Positions 11,273 to 21,812 of a stretch of DNA of 64,000 nt are shown one piece after another. The notes under the pieces were generated by a model, which saw only the letters and a list, made by a program, of their open reading frames with translations, made no database searches and was not told where the DNA came from. Each line of letters starts with the position of its first letter. The first letter of the stretch is position 1. A program made the translations under genes and the position numbers. Origin of the DNA: Epiperipatus broadwayi (taxonomy: Eukaryota > Onychophora > Udeonychophora > Euonychophora > Peripatidae); NCBI GenBank assembly GCA_028023455.1, contig JAQFVV010012446.1, positions 496,001 to 560,000 of the forward strand. Reading direction: 5' to 3'.

Positions 11273-11600
11273 TTAAAAACTACCCACAAATCCATTCACT
11301 TCCCATCCACCCTTAATATTAAAAGAACTCTTAAATATGTTAATTGCTTCAGAATAATACATTTTCAATAATAAAGACTCTTTAATTCTTCTTTTGATTT
11401 CATTTCTCTCAAAGAAGACAACCTTAGGTTCATCAAAATCAATAGTGTGGCCTGTATCTTTTTCATGGACATACAAAGCAGAACTAAGATATCTATTTTT
11501 AACTCTACTTTTATGAACCTTTATTCTTTCATTTAAACTCAAACTACTCTGACCTATGTAAACCTTCTTACAAAATAAACAAGGGATAAAATATACTACA
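11273..11600 (-). pseudogene. PLE GIY-YIG endonuclease domain
   Basis: The frame continues the PLE protein after a break at about 11,596. It shows VYFIPCLFCKKVYIGQS, the Penelope variant of GIY-YIG with a CX2C pair, then LNERIKVHKSRV with the Arg and His expected in the catalytic helix. A SALYVHEKDTGHTIDFDE segment follows, then KRRIKESLLLK with the metal-binding Glu. The order and spacing match the C-terminal endonuclease of Penelope elements. It would nick target DNA for integration. The domain itself looks undamaged; only its connection to the RT is broken. The stop lies at 11,273. Confidence 0.85.
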
Positions 11601-13170
11601 CCAGGCTATCAAAAACTTCTTTTGTATTATTTAATAAATTATTCAATGTAACACCCCTTTTCCAAGCAATTTTCTTATTTCCAAACAATTTACTATTTCT
11701 ACACACAACTTTATAAGAAGACAATTTAAATGGCAAAGAAATAAAATCATATTTTTCTTTAACCTTTACATCCTTACAAATATTACTATTAAATAAAATA
11801 CTTTTAACAAATTTATCAGAGTATCCAACACTCAAGTAATCTTTATAAAGTTGATATTTCTGAAACAAAGCTACCCCACTAGAATTATTTAATTTAATAT
11901 TCCTATGACAATAATTCCTTAAAGCAGCTACTTTATGAAATACAGACTGATAGCTATCAGGTTTAATTATAGATCTTAATTCTTTACTTTTAACTAAATG
12001 ACTGCACAATAAACAATTAGTTTCTACATTTCTAATCACCAAAAGATCTAAAAATTTTAACTTACCAAAATCTAACCCCCCTCCTTCTAACACAAATTTT
12101 ATAGAAGGATCAAAACAATTAAACTCATTTACAAATTCCTTCAATTTATCATTCTCAACTACAAATAAACAATCATCAACATATCTGACAAATAATTTTA
12201 CATATAAACAATTCTTTTTAATAATAATTTCCTCTTCCATATAACTAATATAAACTGAACATACTAAAGGAGAAATAATATAACCTATTATCCAACCTTC
12301 CTTAATCTTATAAAAATTACCTTTATTAGTAAAATACATAGAATCTTCCAATAACAAAAGCAAATCTTTAATTACCTTAATTTTATTTTTTGAATAAAAA
12401 ACCTTTCTTAATCAATACAGACAAAAGAACATCAATACTGCTTAACCTATTAACAGACTGATACATATTTTCAATATCTAAACTTCCAAATACCCAATTA
12501 CTTTCCATTTTAAAATTATTAATCTTATCAAAAGCCTCAAAAGAAGAAGAAACTGTGTACTGACACAATCAACAAATTGTTTTAAAAAATTATTCAAGAA
12601 TCTAGAAATACCCTCTACAACACTACCTGTAAAATCAAAAATAAATCTTAAAGGAAAACCATCTTTATGAGTTTTAATATTCACAAACACCTTAGCTGAT
12701 GTAAAATCATTAGGATAGCAATTCAATTTTCTTTTAATCAAATTAACTGGATCTTTATCTAACAACATATATTTACCATTATTTAATTCTCTATCCATTT
12801 TCTCTTTGAATTCATCTCCTTTCATAATAACAAACCTACCAGCTTTGTCTTCACGAGAAATGATTACATCATTAGCAAATAACTTATTCTTAAGATATTT
12901 AATCTCAGCAGGATTAATAACTAATTTTTCTTTCCTTTTTAAACTATTATTCAAAATCGATTGAATACCAACTTTCTGCTCATCACTCAAATTACTAGAT
13001 TCAATCAAAAACTATAATTTTTGAATGAAATGGAACAAAATTAGGGCCTTTACCAAGAATATCTAATTCTCTATCATTTAACTTCAAATCAGAAAGATTA
13101 ACAACTCTATCTTCAGAAACATTATTCTCATACCCTTTATCACTACAATAAATTTTATTAACTTTCCCAA
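11596..13170 (-). pseudogene. PLE reverse transcriptase (frameshifted)
   Basis: Three frames (13,170-12,478, 12,568-12,383 and 12,363-11,596) make one Penelope-like RT. The N-terminal part has LNDRELDILGKGPNFVP, typical of PLE proteins, and AKVFVNIKTHKDGFPLR. Motif A is GSLDIENMYQSV; the motif B region reads GWIIGYIISPLVCSVYI; motif C is RYVDDCLF near 12,190-12,170. Then come GKLKFLDLLVIR and the thumb. These are the signatures of the PLE RT, which is related to telomerase RT. The enzyme would copy element RNA at chromosome breaks or nicks. Frame changes near 12,550, 12,380 and upstream of 13,000 mean the copy is not intact. The GIY-YIG domain follows. Confidence 0.85.
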
Positions 13171-14023
13171 ACAACTACTTTAATTTTCTTTCATATTTTT
13201 TTACAAATTTATTTATCTATATAAAAGGAATAGATATTATTTAGAAAGAAGGCAAGATTTTAATTATTCAATTTTGAATTTTTTATGAGACAATTTAGAC
13301 AGAATAGGTCAAATTGATGAATTGAAATCAAAATGTGCCTGATTTCTTTCATTATCTAACTGCAAGTATCTAATTAGGGTATTGTTTGGTTTATAATATT
13401 ATTTTCATAGTGTTAAATAATAATTTGAGGTATATAAATGTTAGATCAAGCCATACCATAAGTTAATTCCCTGAGATCTTCAATTTTAATTTAGATTAGA
13501 TAATAAATTCATTTATCCAGATTAGAGTAGTGAGTAGTTAAAATTTAGTAGTGATAGGTTTAGTTTGAGTTTAGATCTAGTGAATTATACATTACAATTT
13601 CTGAAATATTATTTTTTATTTTATTTTAGTTATTAGTTTAATTGTATAATATGGTAGAGGTTGTTCAATGCATATGGATGATGGGAGGAGGTGAAGTAGA
13701 GAATATTATTAGTTAATTTTGGCTGGTAGAATTTTACCAATTTAATTTTGTCTAGCATAGAACTTAATAGATGTTTATTCCTATTAGTAATAATATTTTC
13801 TCCCACATCTAATGTACATTGTACACCTCATACACCTCTGTATCCCTCAACTGAGTTAGTTTTAGGTGAAAGCTTTAATTAAGAGCCTCTTGAATAGATT
13901 TAGGTAAAATTAAATGAATATTTTATTCTATGATCCATAGAATTGGTGCCCCCGGGTAATTGTTAGTGTTGGTGATAGGTGTGAGGGGTTACAATATATA
14001 TATATATATATATAAGTTCTCAG
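13171..14023. other. Noncoding: PLE 5' leader and low-complexity sequence
   Basis: No reading frame or known domain is seen. The region is AT-rich, with a short (AT)n run at about 13,993-14,013 and a GC-richer patch (GGTGCCCCCGGGTAATTG) at about 13,947. It lies between the PLE coding start and its upstream terminal unit. Confidence 0.6.
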
Positions 14024-14432
14024 CTTTTATTAAAATAGCAAATCTTCAAGCTTTAATGGATAACCTTCCATGTACTCCACTCCCAAACTCTTCAGCTATT
14101 TCATTGAAAATCTGATGGTTGTATACGCAAACCTCTTGTTGAGGCCAATTTTGTTGTCATAATGGACCAGGTTGACCATTTAAATACACAGAAGAGGGAT
14201 GGGCAGGATACAATATGAAATTGTAATATTTTTGAAATATACACATAACTCATATACTTTGAGTTTAAATGTAAGTATAGAAGATTCGAACACAGACTTT
14301 TATCCTCTCTCCAACTATCAAACCTATCTCATACAACTGATACACATGATCACATATATGTAAAAAGATAAATGATCTCCAATATATGTATTTCATGCTG
14401 AACCAGCATTCACCATTTTATTAAGATCATTG
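14024..14432 (-). repeat. PLE 5' terminal unit (pseudo-LTR U2)
   Basis: It aligns base for base in long stretches with U1 (for example CAAATCTTCAAGCTTTAATGG here and AAATCTTCAAACTTTAATGG there), in the same orientation. The hammerhead-like motif is at 14,378-14,416. It abuts an inverted copy at 14,433. Confidence 0.75.
14378..14416 (-). ncRNA. Hammerhead-like motif in U2
   Basis: On the minus strand the order is GGTGA, then ATGCTG-GTT-CAGCAT (perfect stem II), then GAAA, TACATATA and TTGG. Stem II, GAAA, a minimal stem III (ATA/TAT) and the TTGG arm of stem I are intact. The CTGATGA core is degenerate. The adjoining inverted copy begins almost exactly at the predicted cleavage position before TTGG. 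Confidence 0.4.
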
Positions 14433-14878
14433 TATTATATTGGAGGTCATTTATCTTACTCATATTTATGTGGTTATGTGTATTCGTTGTATGAGATAAA
14501 GTGGATGGCTGAAAGGAGATTCAAAGTCTGCATTCAAATTCCCAAAAATTACTTTTAAACTCCAAACATATGAATTATGCTTTATTTCAAAAATATTACA
14601 ACTTCATCCTGTAATCTAATAATTCATCATCTACATATTTAAAGGGACAAATTTTTATACATGAGGAGTCAAAGTGATTTAAAATCAACAATGGCATGAC
14701 AATGAAACTGGCATCAACAACAGATTTGGGTATTCCATCATCAGATTTTTAATGATATTTATGGCTGAAGACTTGATGGGTGGATAGATTGAAACTAATC
14801 CATTAAAGTTTGAAGATTTGCTATTTTAATATAAATGAAGCACTGATTATGCATGTGGATGAGGAAATGATGATTTGT
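14433..14878 (+). repeat. Inverted terminal unit U3
   Basis: The sequence from TATATTGGAGGTCATTTATC to TTGTACC is the reverse complement of U2, making an 800 bp palindrome centred near 14,435. Its end joins in tandem to U4 at the hammerhead-like site near 14,880. Confidence 0.75.
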
Positions 14879-14922
14879 ACCAATTGATGTGTGCTAGTTC
14901 AACATGAAATACATATCTTGCA
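14878..14922 (+). ncRNA. Hammerhead-like motif at U3/U4 junction (degenerate)
   Basis: The order is CCAA, TTGATGT (core with two changes), a GTGCTA-GTT-CAACAT hairpin, GAAA, TACATATC and TTG. Stem III ATA/TAT with C at the cleavage position and a short CAA/TTG stem I can be drawn. Core and stem II substitutions suggest loss of activity. Confidence 0.35.
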
Positions 14923-16330
14923 GATTAATGATCTTTGTCACATGCATGTGGTTATGTGTATCAGTTGTGTGAATAGAGTGTATAGCTGAAGGAGACATGA
15001 AAATCTGTATTGAAATTCTTTGTAATTACATTTAAATTTTAAGTATATGAATTATGTTAAAAGAGGCAAAACTCACCATATGTATTGCCACACACAGTAA
15101 GCTAGAGTAATCAATGGATGCCAGAAAGCTTGTGCATAAAATCCCCATCTAGTGCCTACTCATTCAATATCCCCAGACTAGTTTCTGGCTTGTGGCCTTC
15201 ATCAATGAGAAGCCTTGGATCTGAGAGCACTGCACCTAGATCTTAGGATCTAATGCAACCCTCCAGAAGTCACCTTTTATCTCCACTTAACTACAAAACT
15301 ATGAGTCTTTAAACTGAAAACATCTTAATGTTTTCAATCCAAGCCCATTAGCTTATATAGTCATATAGATCTGAACTCAGTTCAGCACCCATACATTTTG
15401 GTGTCTTTGGTTCTTTAATAACCATAGCCACCACTATCCTATGATGCAGAATTGGTTTTAAGCCAATAAACATCACATGACCACAACTTAACTGTTGTTA
15501 AAACAGGCAAAACTCACTATATGTATTGCCACACACAGTAACTAGAGTAATCAATGGATGCCAGAAGGCTTGTGCATAAAATCCCCATCTAGTGCCTACT
15601 CATCCAATATCCTCAGACTAGTTTCTGGCTTGTGGCCTTCGTCAATGAGAAGCCTTGGATCTGAGAGCACTGTACCTAGATATCTTAGGATCTAATGCAA
15701 CCTTTCAGCAGCCACTTTTTATCTCCACTTAACTACAAAACTATGAGTCTTAAACTGAAAACACAATGTTTTCAATCCAAGCCCATTAGCTTATATAGTC
15801 ATATGGTCTGAACTAAGTTCAGCACCCATACATTTTGGGGATATTGGATGAGTAGGCACTAGATGGGGATTTTATGCACAAGCCTTCTGGCATCAATTGA
15901 TTACTCTAGCTTGCTGTGTGTGGCAATACATATAGTGAGTTTTGCCTGTTTTAGCAACAGTTATACACAAGTGGTGGTCATGTGATGTTTATATGAATTA
16001 TGCTTGTATTTGAACACTATTATAGTTTGATCCTGTAACCTAGCCACCCCCTTTCTGTGTATTTAAATGGATAAGGTCCTATACATGAGGGATCAGAGTA
16101 ACTTAAAGTCAATATGGGTATGACAATAATATTGGCATCAACAAGGGATATGAGTGTCTAATCATCGAATTTTCAATAATATGGATGGCTGACAAGTTGG
16201 AGGGTGGAGTATATTGAAGCCTGACCATTAAAACTTGAAGATTTACTATCTTGATATAAACTGAGAATGTATTATACATATGTGGTGAGAGATGATGTTC
16301 TAAATCAGGGTTTCCCAATCAGAGGTGTGA
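14879..16330 (+). repeat. Terminal unit U4 in right arm, split by insertion
   Basis: This is the mirror copy of U1, interrupted by the 934 bp fold-back at 15,058-15,991. Both parts align with 10,150-10,690. The continuation to about 16,430 aligns with 10,010-10,140, outside the unit but inside the arm. Confidence 0.75.
15058..15991. mobile_element. 934 bp fold-back insertion with 12-13 bp target duplication
   Basis: Two direct copies (from about 15,067 and from about 15,500), each starting AGGCAAAACTCAC, are followed by a partial inverted copy at 15,837-15,991 that ends in GAGTTTTGCCTGTTTTAG. The flanking TATATGAATTATG repeats at 15,045-15,057 and 15,990-16,002, and the left arm holds the empty site. 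There is no coding region. Inner sequence (GTTTCTGGCTTGTGGCCTTC) recurs singly at 58.3 kb and is similar to the fold-back at 21.8 kb. Confidence 0.8.
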
Positions 16331-16929
16331 AATGGCATTCCAGGGAGTGGGAGATAACATTTGTTTTTTTGCTTATATGAAGAGAACTGTTCCATATATT
16401 CATGAATTACATTCAATTTTTATTTCTTATCTATTTCTGTAAAGTATTCATGTGATTGTGACTCAAGAAACTTCCAGAAGTATTAAGAATCAATCAGTGG
16501 TGTCATGTGATGTATATTCAACAATGTCCTCGATGTTTCACAAAGTATATAAACCCATGTGTGATGCTATAGTAGTTAGTGCATTGTTGATTCTGTGTTC
16601 CTGCAGTGCTCATATATTTCTAATAAATGATGATTATACTTAATGTTATTGTACTTATTGTAATTTTTCTTCTAATTAACTTTATTCTTCTTTTTTTTTC
16701 AGATTATAATTCTAAATGATTAATTAACCCATTACATCAAAGAAAGAAAACTAGAATGATGATTATGTGCAGTTTGCTTTCACTTGCACCTGACCAACTG
16801 AGCATCTGCAAATACCCAAGTGCATATTTTGTGATCCTATCTTTTCAAATGTCATAAAGGTGCAGATGTTGCAGGACATAATGTTGAATTAGTGAAAGTT
16901 AAAATGGCCCACTTTGATACTCAAATAAC

Positions 16930-17790
16930 TCTTCCAAAATTTAGATTTTTCATCTGCTGTCAAACCACTTCTGATGGCTTTATACCACATAGTGAATAAA
17001 ATAGTCAAATCCAAAAATCTAACTGTGTGCATAAGAAATGACAATTGTTTAAGAAAAGGAAGACTCAAACAAGCTTAAATTAGTGCCATTATTAAATTAT
17101 GTTATTTAGAGCCAACTGGTGATGTAAGTTTGGATATTTTGAACCAAGTTATCACAGATATCAGGGCTAGTCCCTTGAAAATCTCTCTCCAGTTGGACAA
17201 AACATCTGATATTCTAAATTGCAGTCAACTCATCACATTAGTGAGGTATGACCATGATCGTGTCATAATGGAAAATTTTCTGTTTTATGAATATCTGAAA
17301 CAATCACAAAATGTAAAGATGTCTTTCAGTGTGTAAAAACCTATTTTGCAAAATATTACTAGATAACCAAATGATTGGTTCTCTGTGTACCAATGGTGGT
17401 CCTACTATTCTAGGAAGTATATCAGGATTTTTTACACTGACAAAACAAGAGATTCTACACTTGCAGATACCCACTGTTTTTTTTTTCATTAACATGTTTG
17501 TCATCAAAACCATTACCCACAAAGTTGAAAAAAATCCTGGAAACATATCCATCAACTGGATTATGAGAAATGCTCTGAACCATTACCTCTTTAAGTTGCT
17601 TGGTGAAGATTTTGAAAGTGAGCATTTAGTTTTGGTTTTCCACATGAAAGTCCACTGGTGCTCACATGGAAGAACTTTAATAGACTTTTTTGAACTGTAA
17701 GAAGAAGTCAAAGTTTTTTTTAAGAAAAGTGACTATCTTCTACCTGGAGAAATGGAATCACAAGAAATCAACCAAATGCTAGTTTATTTG
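16930..17790 (+). pseudogene. Decayed hAT transposase, ZBED5-like, right arm
   Basis: The frame from 17,130 reads ASPLKISLQLDKTSDILNC, the catalytic-domain start of ZBED5-like hAT transposases. A frame change near 17,330 leads to GGPTILGSISGFFTL, matching the G-A-P-x-M-L-G-S-x-S-G-F motif. Next comes LVFHMKVHWCSHGRTLIDFFEL, matching the H-T-E-V-R-W-L-S-R-G motif with the Trp kept and several key residues changed. After a stop at about 17,700, LVYLYDIFTFMDDLSV matches the L-A-Y-L-A-D-I-F segment. The dimerisation domain is absent. In the left arm the same relic carries different damage, so each copy decayed on its own after duplication. Confidence 0.75.
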
Positions 17791-17799
17791 TATGATATT

Positions 17800-18260
17800 T
17801 TTACTTTTATGGATGACCTAAGTGTATTCCAATATACCTGGAATGGCAGACAAATTAAAGAAAATATGACAGTCAATATAATGTTAAAATAGTTTTCCAA
17901 AACCATACCACACTTCAAGAAATTCTCTAACTTCTACCATGACTAAACTGAAACTGCTGACAAACAAAAACTGCATATATGATATGCCATGTGAATGTGG
18001 AAGAAAATATATTTATGAGACCTGTGACCCTGTTGAACAGTGATTAAAGGAACACAAACTAATGGTTAAAAGAGAAAAAAACAGTTGTCTACATTAGTAG
18101 ATCACGTACATATGAATGTGGTCAATTGGGAAAATAGAAAAATATTGAATAGAGTGGAAAAGGTGCAAAGAAAAATAATTCAAGAAAGCTTCTCATATGA
18201 CAATGGCAAATAATCTTATAAGTCAACCCAGTATAGCAATACACAAAGCAAGAAAGCCCG
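17800..18260 (+). pseudogene. Decayed Penelope-type GIY-YIG domain, right arm
   Basis: After a linker with MTVNIMLK and FSKTIPHFKKF there is TNKNCIYDMPCECGRKYIYE, a Penelope-type GIY-YIG core (the usual YIGET reads YIYET, losing the Gly). A stop follows, then LKEHKLMVKRE, then in another frame WENRKILNRVEKVQRKIIQE with the conserved Arg-Glu helix. It is inactive. It directly follows the hAT transposase relic, so either a PLE inserted into the hAT element or the two families were joined before the arm duplicated. Confidence 0.65.
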
Positions 18261-18344
18261 TAATTAACCTTGCTCTTAGAAAAAAGTATTTAAAATTTTT
18301 TTATTGATTCAAGAGGATTTGAATCAATTCTCAATGAATTTTCT

Positions 18345-18480
18345 ACTGTATGTTGCTTTGACAAAATAGTTAAGTTGGTTAGAGTGTTGCCTTAAAATTT
18401 GATATTCGAGAATCTAAAGGTGTCAGTTCGACTACTATGCTAATATTGTCACTAGTCAGGCCAGCAACACCTGAAAAAGG
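18345..18480 (+). repeat. tRNA-like SINE fragment, right arm
   Basis: The box A-like AGTTAAGTTGGTTAGAGTG and box B-like GTCAGTTCGACTAC mirror the left-arm copy at 6,540-6,665. There is no full tRNA fold. It is followed by ACACCTGAAAAAGGATGG, part of the shared arm. Confidence 0.4.
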
Positions 18481-18779
18481 ATGGAGAATAATATTACTTG
18501 AAACATTGTGTAATTGCTAATCTGTCTTATCTATTTGTGTGTTATTAGTAAAAAGATGTTTGTATTTGAAAAGTTTAAATTTTTTGATACATCCTACATT
18601 TAATGGTAGATGATGGAAATCATTCAACATATTATTACATCTAATATACCATCATCACAAACTTTTAGGTAAATACTAAATATATTAGAAGTATATAATT
18701 TAAAAAATAATAAACACTGTAAAATAAACAATCTAAAAATCACATTAGCATTATTTACTATCATAATCATGTAATAGTA

Positions 18780-18859
18780 AATTCAAGGGGTTGATAAAAA
18801 GTTAAAAAATTGATAAAGGGGTCGACTGTCAAAAAAGTTTAGGAACTCTTTATCTACTG
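18780..18859 (-). repeat. hAT-type terminal sequence, right arm
   Basis: This is the inverse of 6,140-6,230: read on the minus strand it starts CAGTAGATAAAGAGTTCC and continues through AAACTTTTTTG and GTCGACCCC. The flanking sequence beyond it is still part of the arm, so the inverted duplication is larger than the transposon. Confidence 0.55.
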
Positions 18860-19009
18860 TAACCAAGTAACATAATCCATTTAAAATTGTTTGGCAAGCT
18901 TAATTTTTATATCGTATTTTAATAAATCAAATATTTCAATTAGTATTTAGATAATAAACTTTTCCTCTCTTTGTACACAATCATTTACTAAAATGCTAGC
19001 TAATTTTTA

Positions 19010-19365
19010 TATTGTATGTGATGTGATGTGATGTATTATGGCTTCTCCTTAAACTCCCCACTCTAAATTTACCCATAATCTGCTCTATCCCATTTCCACA
19101 ACATAATTTTTGTCAACTCTATAACCTTTATATCTAAATCCCCCTTATCTTTTCCCAAACCCAGCATAAAAACCAATAATTCACTTTCTGTATAATCACT
19201 CTTTTCATATTTATTTTTCCACAACTTCATTATATGTACCCTTTCTGTTTTCAAACATTTACATTCAATTAACAAATGCCTAATATTTTCAATTCCTTCC
19301 TTACATAATTTACAAAATAAATCACCCATATTTTTCCATTTACATGTATATTCTTTTGTAGCTAA
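19010..19365 (-). mobile_element. LINE-B 3' fragment inserted in right arm
   Basis: A 5'-truncated LINE-B copy. The open segment 19,329-19,069 encodes MGDLFCKLCKEGIENIRHL, then IECKCLKTER: the C-terminal zinc-binding region (CX2C, then HX4C) of the LINE-B ORF2. The tail reads AAGGAG-like, then ATAATACATCACATCACATC on the minus strand. The left arm of the giant repeat lacks it: its sequence passes straight from AGCTAATTTTTATATTTATAG to the AAAATG stretch. This insertion therefore postdates the arm duplication. Confidence 0.8.
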
Positions 19366-19679
19366 AGATAAAATGTAAAGTACGACCTCTAACGATATTT
19401 TTTAAAAACTTATACAACACGTGATGCCGCGGTATTTTCAATTAATTAGTATTTTTTATTTAAAAGTTTTAACTTATCAGTAAAGTTATTTTTGTGCATA
19501 ATATCTAAGTTATTGGATTGTTCAGTAATAATAATAAAAGATTCTGGATTTTTTTAAATCTTAAAAATATTTAGATAATTATTTTTAAATATTAATTTTT
19601 AATAAATAAGTTACCAATAAGAGTGCTTGTTTTTGATTTGTGTTTAAAATTGAAAACAAAGTTAATTTATATGTTGCAT

Positions 19680-21000
19680 GTATGCATTCAACAACTACAA
19701 TTTGTGTACGTACATTTTTAAAAACCAGCAATTTGTAAAATCCGTTCTGGCAAGAAAATTAACACCAAATTCACTGCCGAACCACAAATTCGTCTATTTC
19801 TCAATACACAAAACGCTTAGTGCTATGTCCAAAGAAATTATACTATCCAGGAAAGAATCATCAGTACGCTTGCCAAAGTATACCTCTCTTCACAAGGCGA
19901 AGTAACACTTATGAATATGAAAATAATGACCAAAATTAATTATTACCTCCCAATCATCAAAATAACAAATACCTTTATTAAAAAAATTAACTCCCTAAGT
20001 GCCAGACTATTTTGGGGCAGGAAAATGGCTGCCATCAGCATCCAGAAGATGCAACAACATAGAAGATGTAACGGCATGTCATTTCACTCCATCCAAGCCT
20101 TCTACCTCCAGAAATCTCACACCTTAATCACTAATCTTTTAAAAAGACATGGACATAAACAATTCACAGAAACTGTCTCCCCAACAGATCGGCCACCTCC
20201 TACAAAAAAGATCTGGATTGACACCATTATTGAACTTCTCAACACTCACATGTCTCTCACAAAGGAACTATTAGATAAGAAACTTAAAATCTGGATGCGT
20301 ATGAACTCCTCAACCAAAATGTTAAAACTGGTGACTCGAAACTTGGCATTACCAATAAAAGAATCACATCACTTTTTAAGTTCTGGAATATGGAACCTAA
20401 GTATCTTGACCTTATAATAAAAATCAGCCTGGAGGCAATGCTTACCAACACTTTCCTATTCTATAAGACAAATGACAAAAATAGATCCAATCTGCATCAA
20501 CTGCAAGAGACAAGAAGAAACGTTTCATCACATTTTATTCAACTGTACAGGGCTGGGAAATATCAGGAAAATTAAATTTGACCACTCAAAAATTGTACTA
20601 CAAAATTCTTTCATTAAAAGACTGCCTAAAAACCAGAACAATGTTAGTGATTAGACTCTCGATATTCTTAACATATGCTATTTGGACAGTTAGGTGCATG
20701 AAAATTTTCACAATGTCGCACCTGAATGAGGACACTTATTTCATACAAAAACTAATCAAAATGAAGAAAAGAGATGAAATCCTCACTTCAAAAGCCCGGT
20801 TCAAAGACACACGGAACCTTTTCACTATACCACAACTGCCTAGGTATGCTTCAAATTCAACTCATCACATAAGACGCTTTAGGAAAATATCAACACAACA
20901 AGCAACAAAACACACTCAGGCTCTTCAATGCAGATACACAACCATTGAAACAAAGAATTAACCCCCCCCCTATTCTAACACCCTACTAATCAACATGTAA
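19680..21000 (+). pseudogene. LINE-A ORF2, 3' part, second copy
   Basis: From about 19,750 the frames (with breaks) match the region after the RT of the LINE-A copy at 1-5,640: MNMKIMTKINYYLPII, SARLFWGRKM and CNGMSFHSIQAFY align with the minus-strand relative near base 1. From 20,472 a C-terminal zinc-finger-like motif appears, ICINCKRQEETFHHILFNC. The last frame (20,578-20,961) has LTYAIWTVRCMKIFTMSHLN, typical of the extreme C-terminus of LINE ORF2. At least three frame changes occur. The 5' portion is absent; homology starts right after the giant repeat ends at 19,661. The 3' UTR contains a C9 run at 20,963-20,971. Confidence 0.75.
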
Positions 21001-21812
21001 CAATAGTAGTAATAATAAATTTATATTTTGAAAAGAAAGCTAAAAAAACAATTAATTAATTTTTTTTAAAAATCTATATGCTAAATAAATTTGAAAGAAA
21101 CTTATTAATAAAATAATAAAGATATTTTTGGAAACTCCACTTTTTCGACTGCCAGTAATGGGAATCTAAGTTAAACAATGAGATATTTTCTTCTTTTATT
21201 GGATTAACAATGAATGTGATGAATGTCCGAAATGAAAAAAAAATTACAATCCACCTGAACAGAGATTTTAGAGTTTTTGGTATATCAAATACTTAATAAT
21301 AGAAAGGTGTAGCCTCCTAAAAAAATCTTAAGTTTGCTTAGATATCTAAAAAAAATTCCCAGAGTACTGTTGTATGGATATTTAATATGTAGATAAGGGA
21401 AGTAGATGCAATATTCACAAACCCACTTCGGTTCAAATTTTATGTTGAGAAATATTTGATGAAATTTAGAGAAATAATAAAAATGGATTAAAAATAATAC
21501 CTTTGATTAACAATAAGAATATGAGTAAAGTGATAAACAGAAGATAATTGAAAAATATAAATAATAAAGTTGTAAAAAATATATATAATCTGATGAACAG
21601 ATGGCTAAGTTGTTGGAAAGGTATGGGTATAAAAGTGTGAAGCTAGTCAAGCTAAAAAGAAAAAGAATTAGAGGGAAAAGGAAGATGAAATGAAAAGTAG
21701 AATGAGAAGGTTGAAGAAAAATGCAAGTATTATCTCGGAAATATAATTACAAAAAAAATAAAGTCAGATGTCACATGACCTAATTTAATAAGCTTGTATT
21801 TACAAATATTAT
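21000..21812. other. Noncoding AT-rich stretch
   Basis: No reading frame, RNA gene or repeat structure is evident beyond general A/T richness and a purine-rich segment near 21,600-21,720. Confidence 0.5.

Larger units (their letters stand above)
10140..14432 (-). mobile_element. Penelope-like element with flanking direct terminal units
   Basis: A minus-strand RT plus GIY-YIG coding region (13,170-11,273) lies between two related noncoding units with the same orientation as the ORF: one upstream (14,024-14,432) and one downstream (10,140-10,690). Each contains a hammerhead-ribozyme-like motif in sense with the ORF. This matches the known organisation of Penelope-like elements, whose pseudo-LTRs often carry hammerhead ribozymes. 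A further inverted unit abuts the 5' unit, which is also common in PLEs. The coding region has several frameshifts. Confidence 0.65.
14835..19661. repeat. Right arm of giant inverted repeat
   Basis: This is the inverted counterpart of 5,668-10,690, with all the components in mirror order. Two insertions are private to this arm: a 934 bp fold-back at 15,058-15,991 and a LINE-B 3' fragment at about 19,010-19,365. At both places the left arm shows the uninterrupted sequence. About 4.1 kb separates the arms and contains the better preserved PLE. An assembly artefact is possible, but the different private insertions and scattered substitutions argue for two real, aged copies. Confidence 0.9.

Noticed and set aside
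16452-16643. Hydrophobic 63-codon frame in the right arm
   Set aside because: The mirror copy at 8,340-8,525 does not keep the frame; no other support.
1-20960. One LINE-A element split by insertion of the giant inverted repeat
   Set aside because: The LINE-A parts on the two sides lie on opposite strands and overlap in content, so they are two separate copies.
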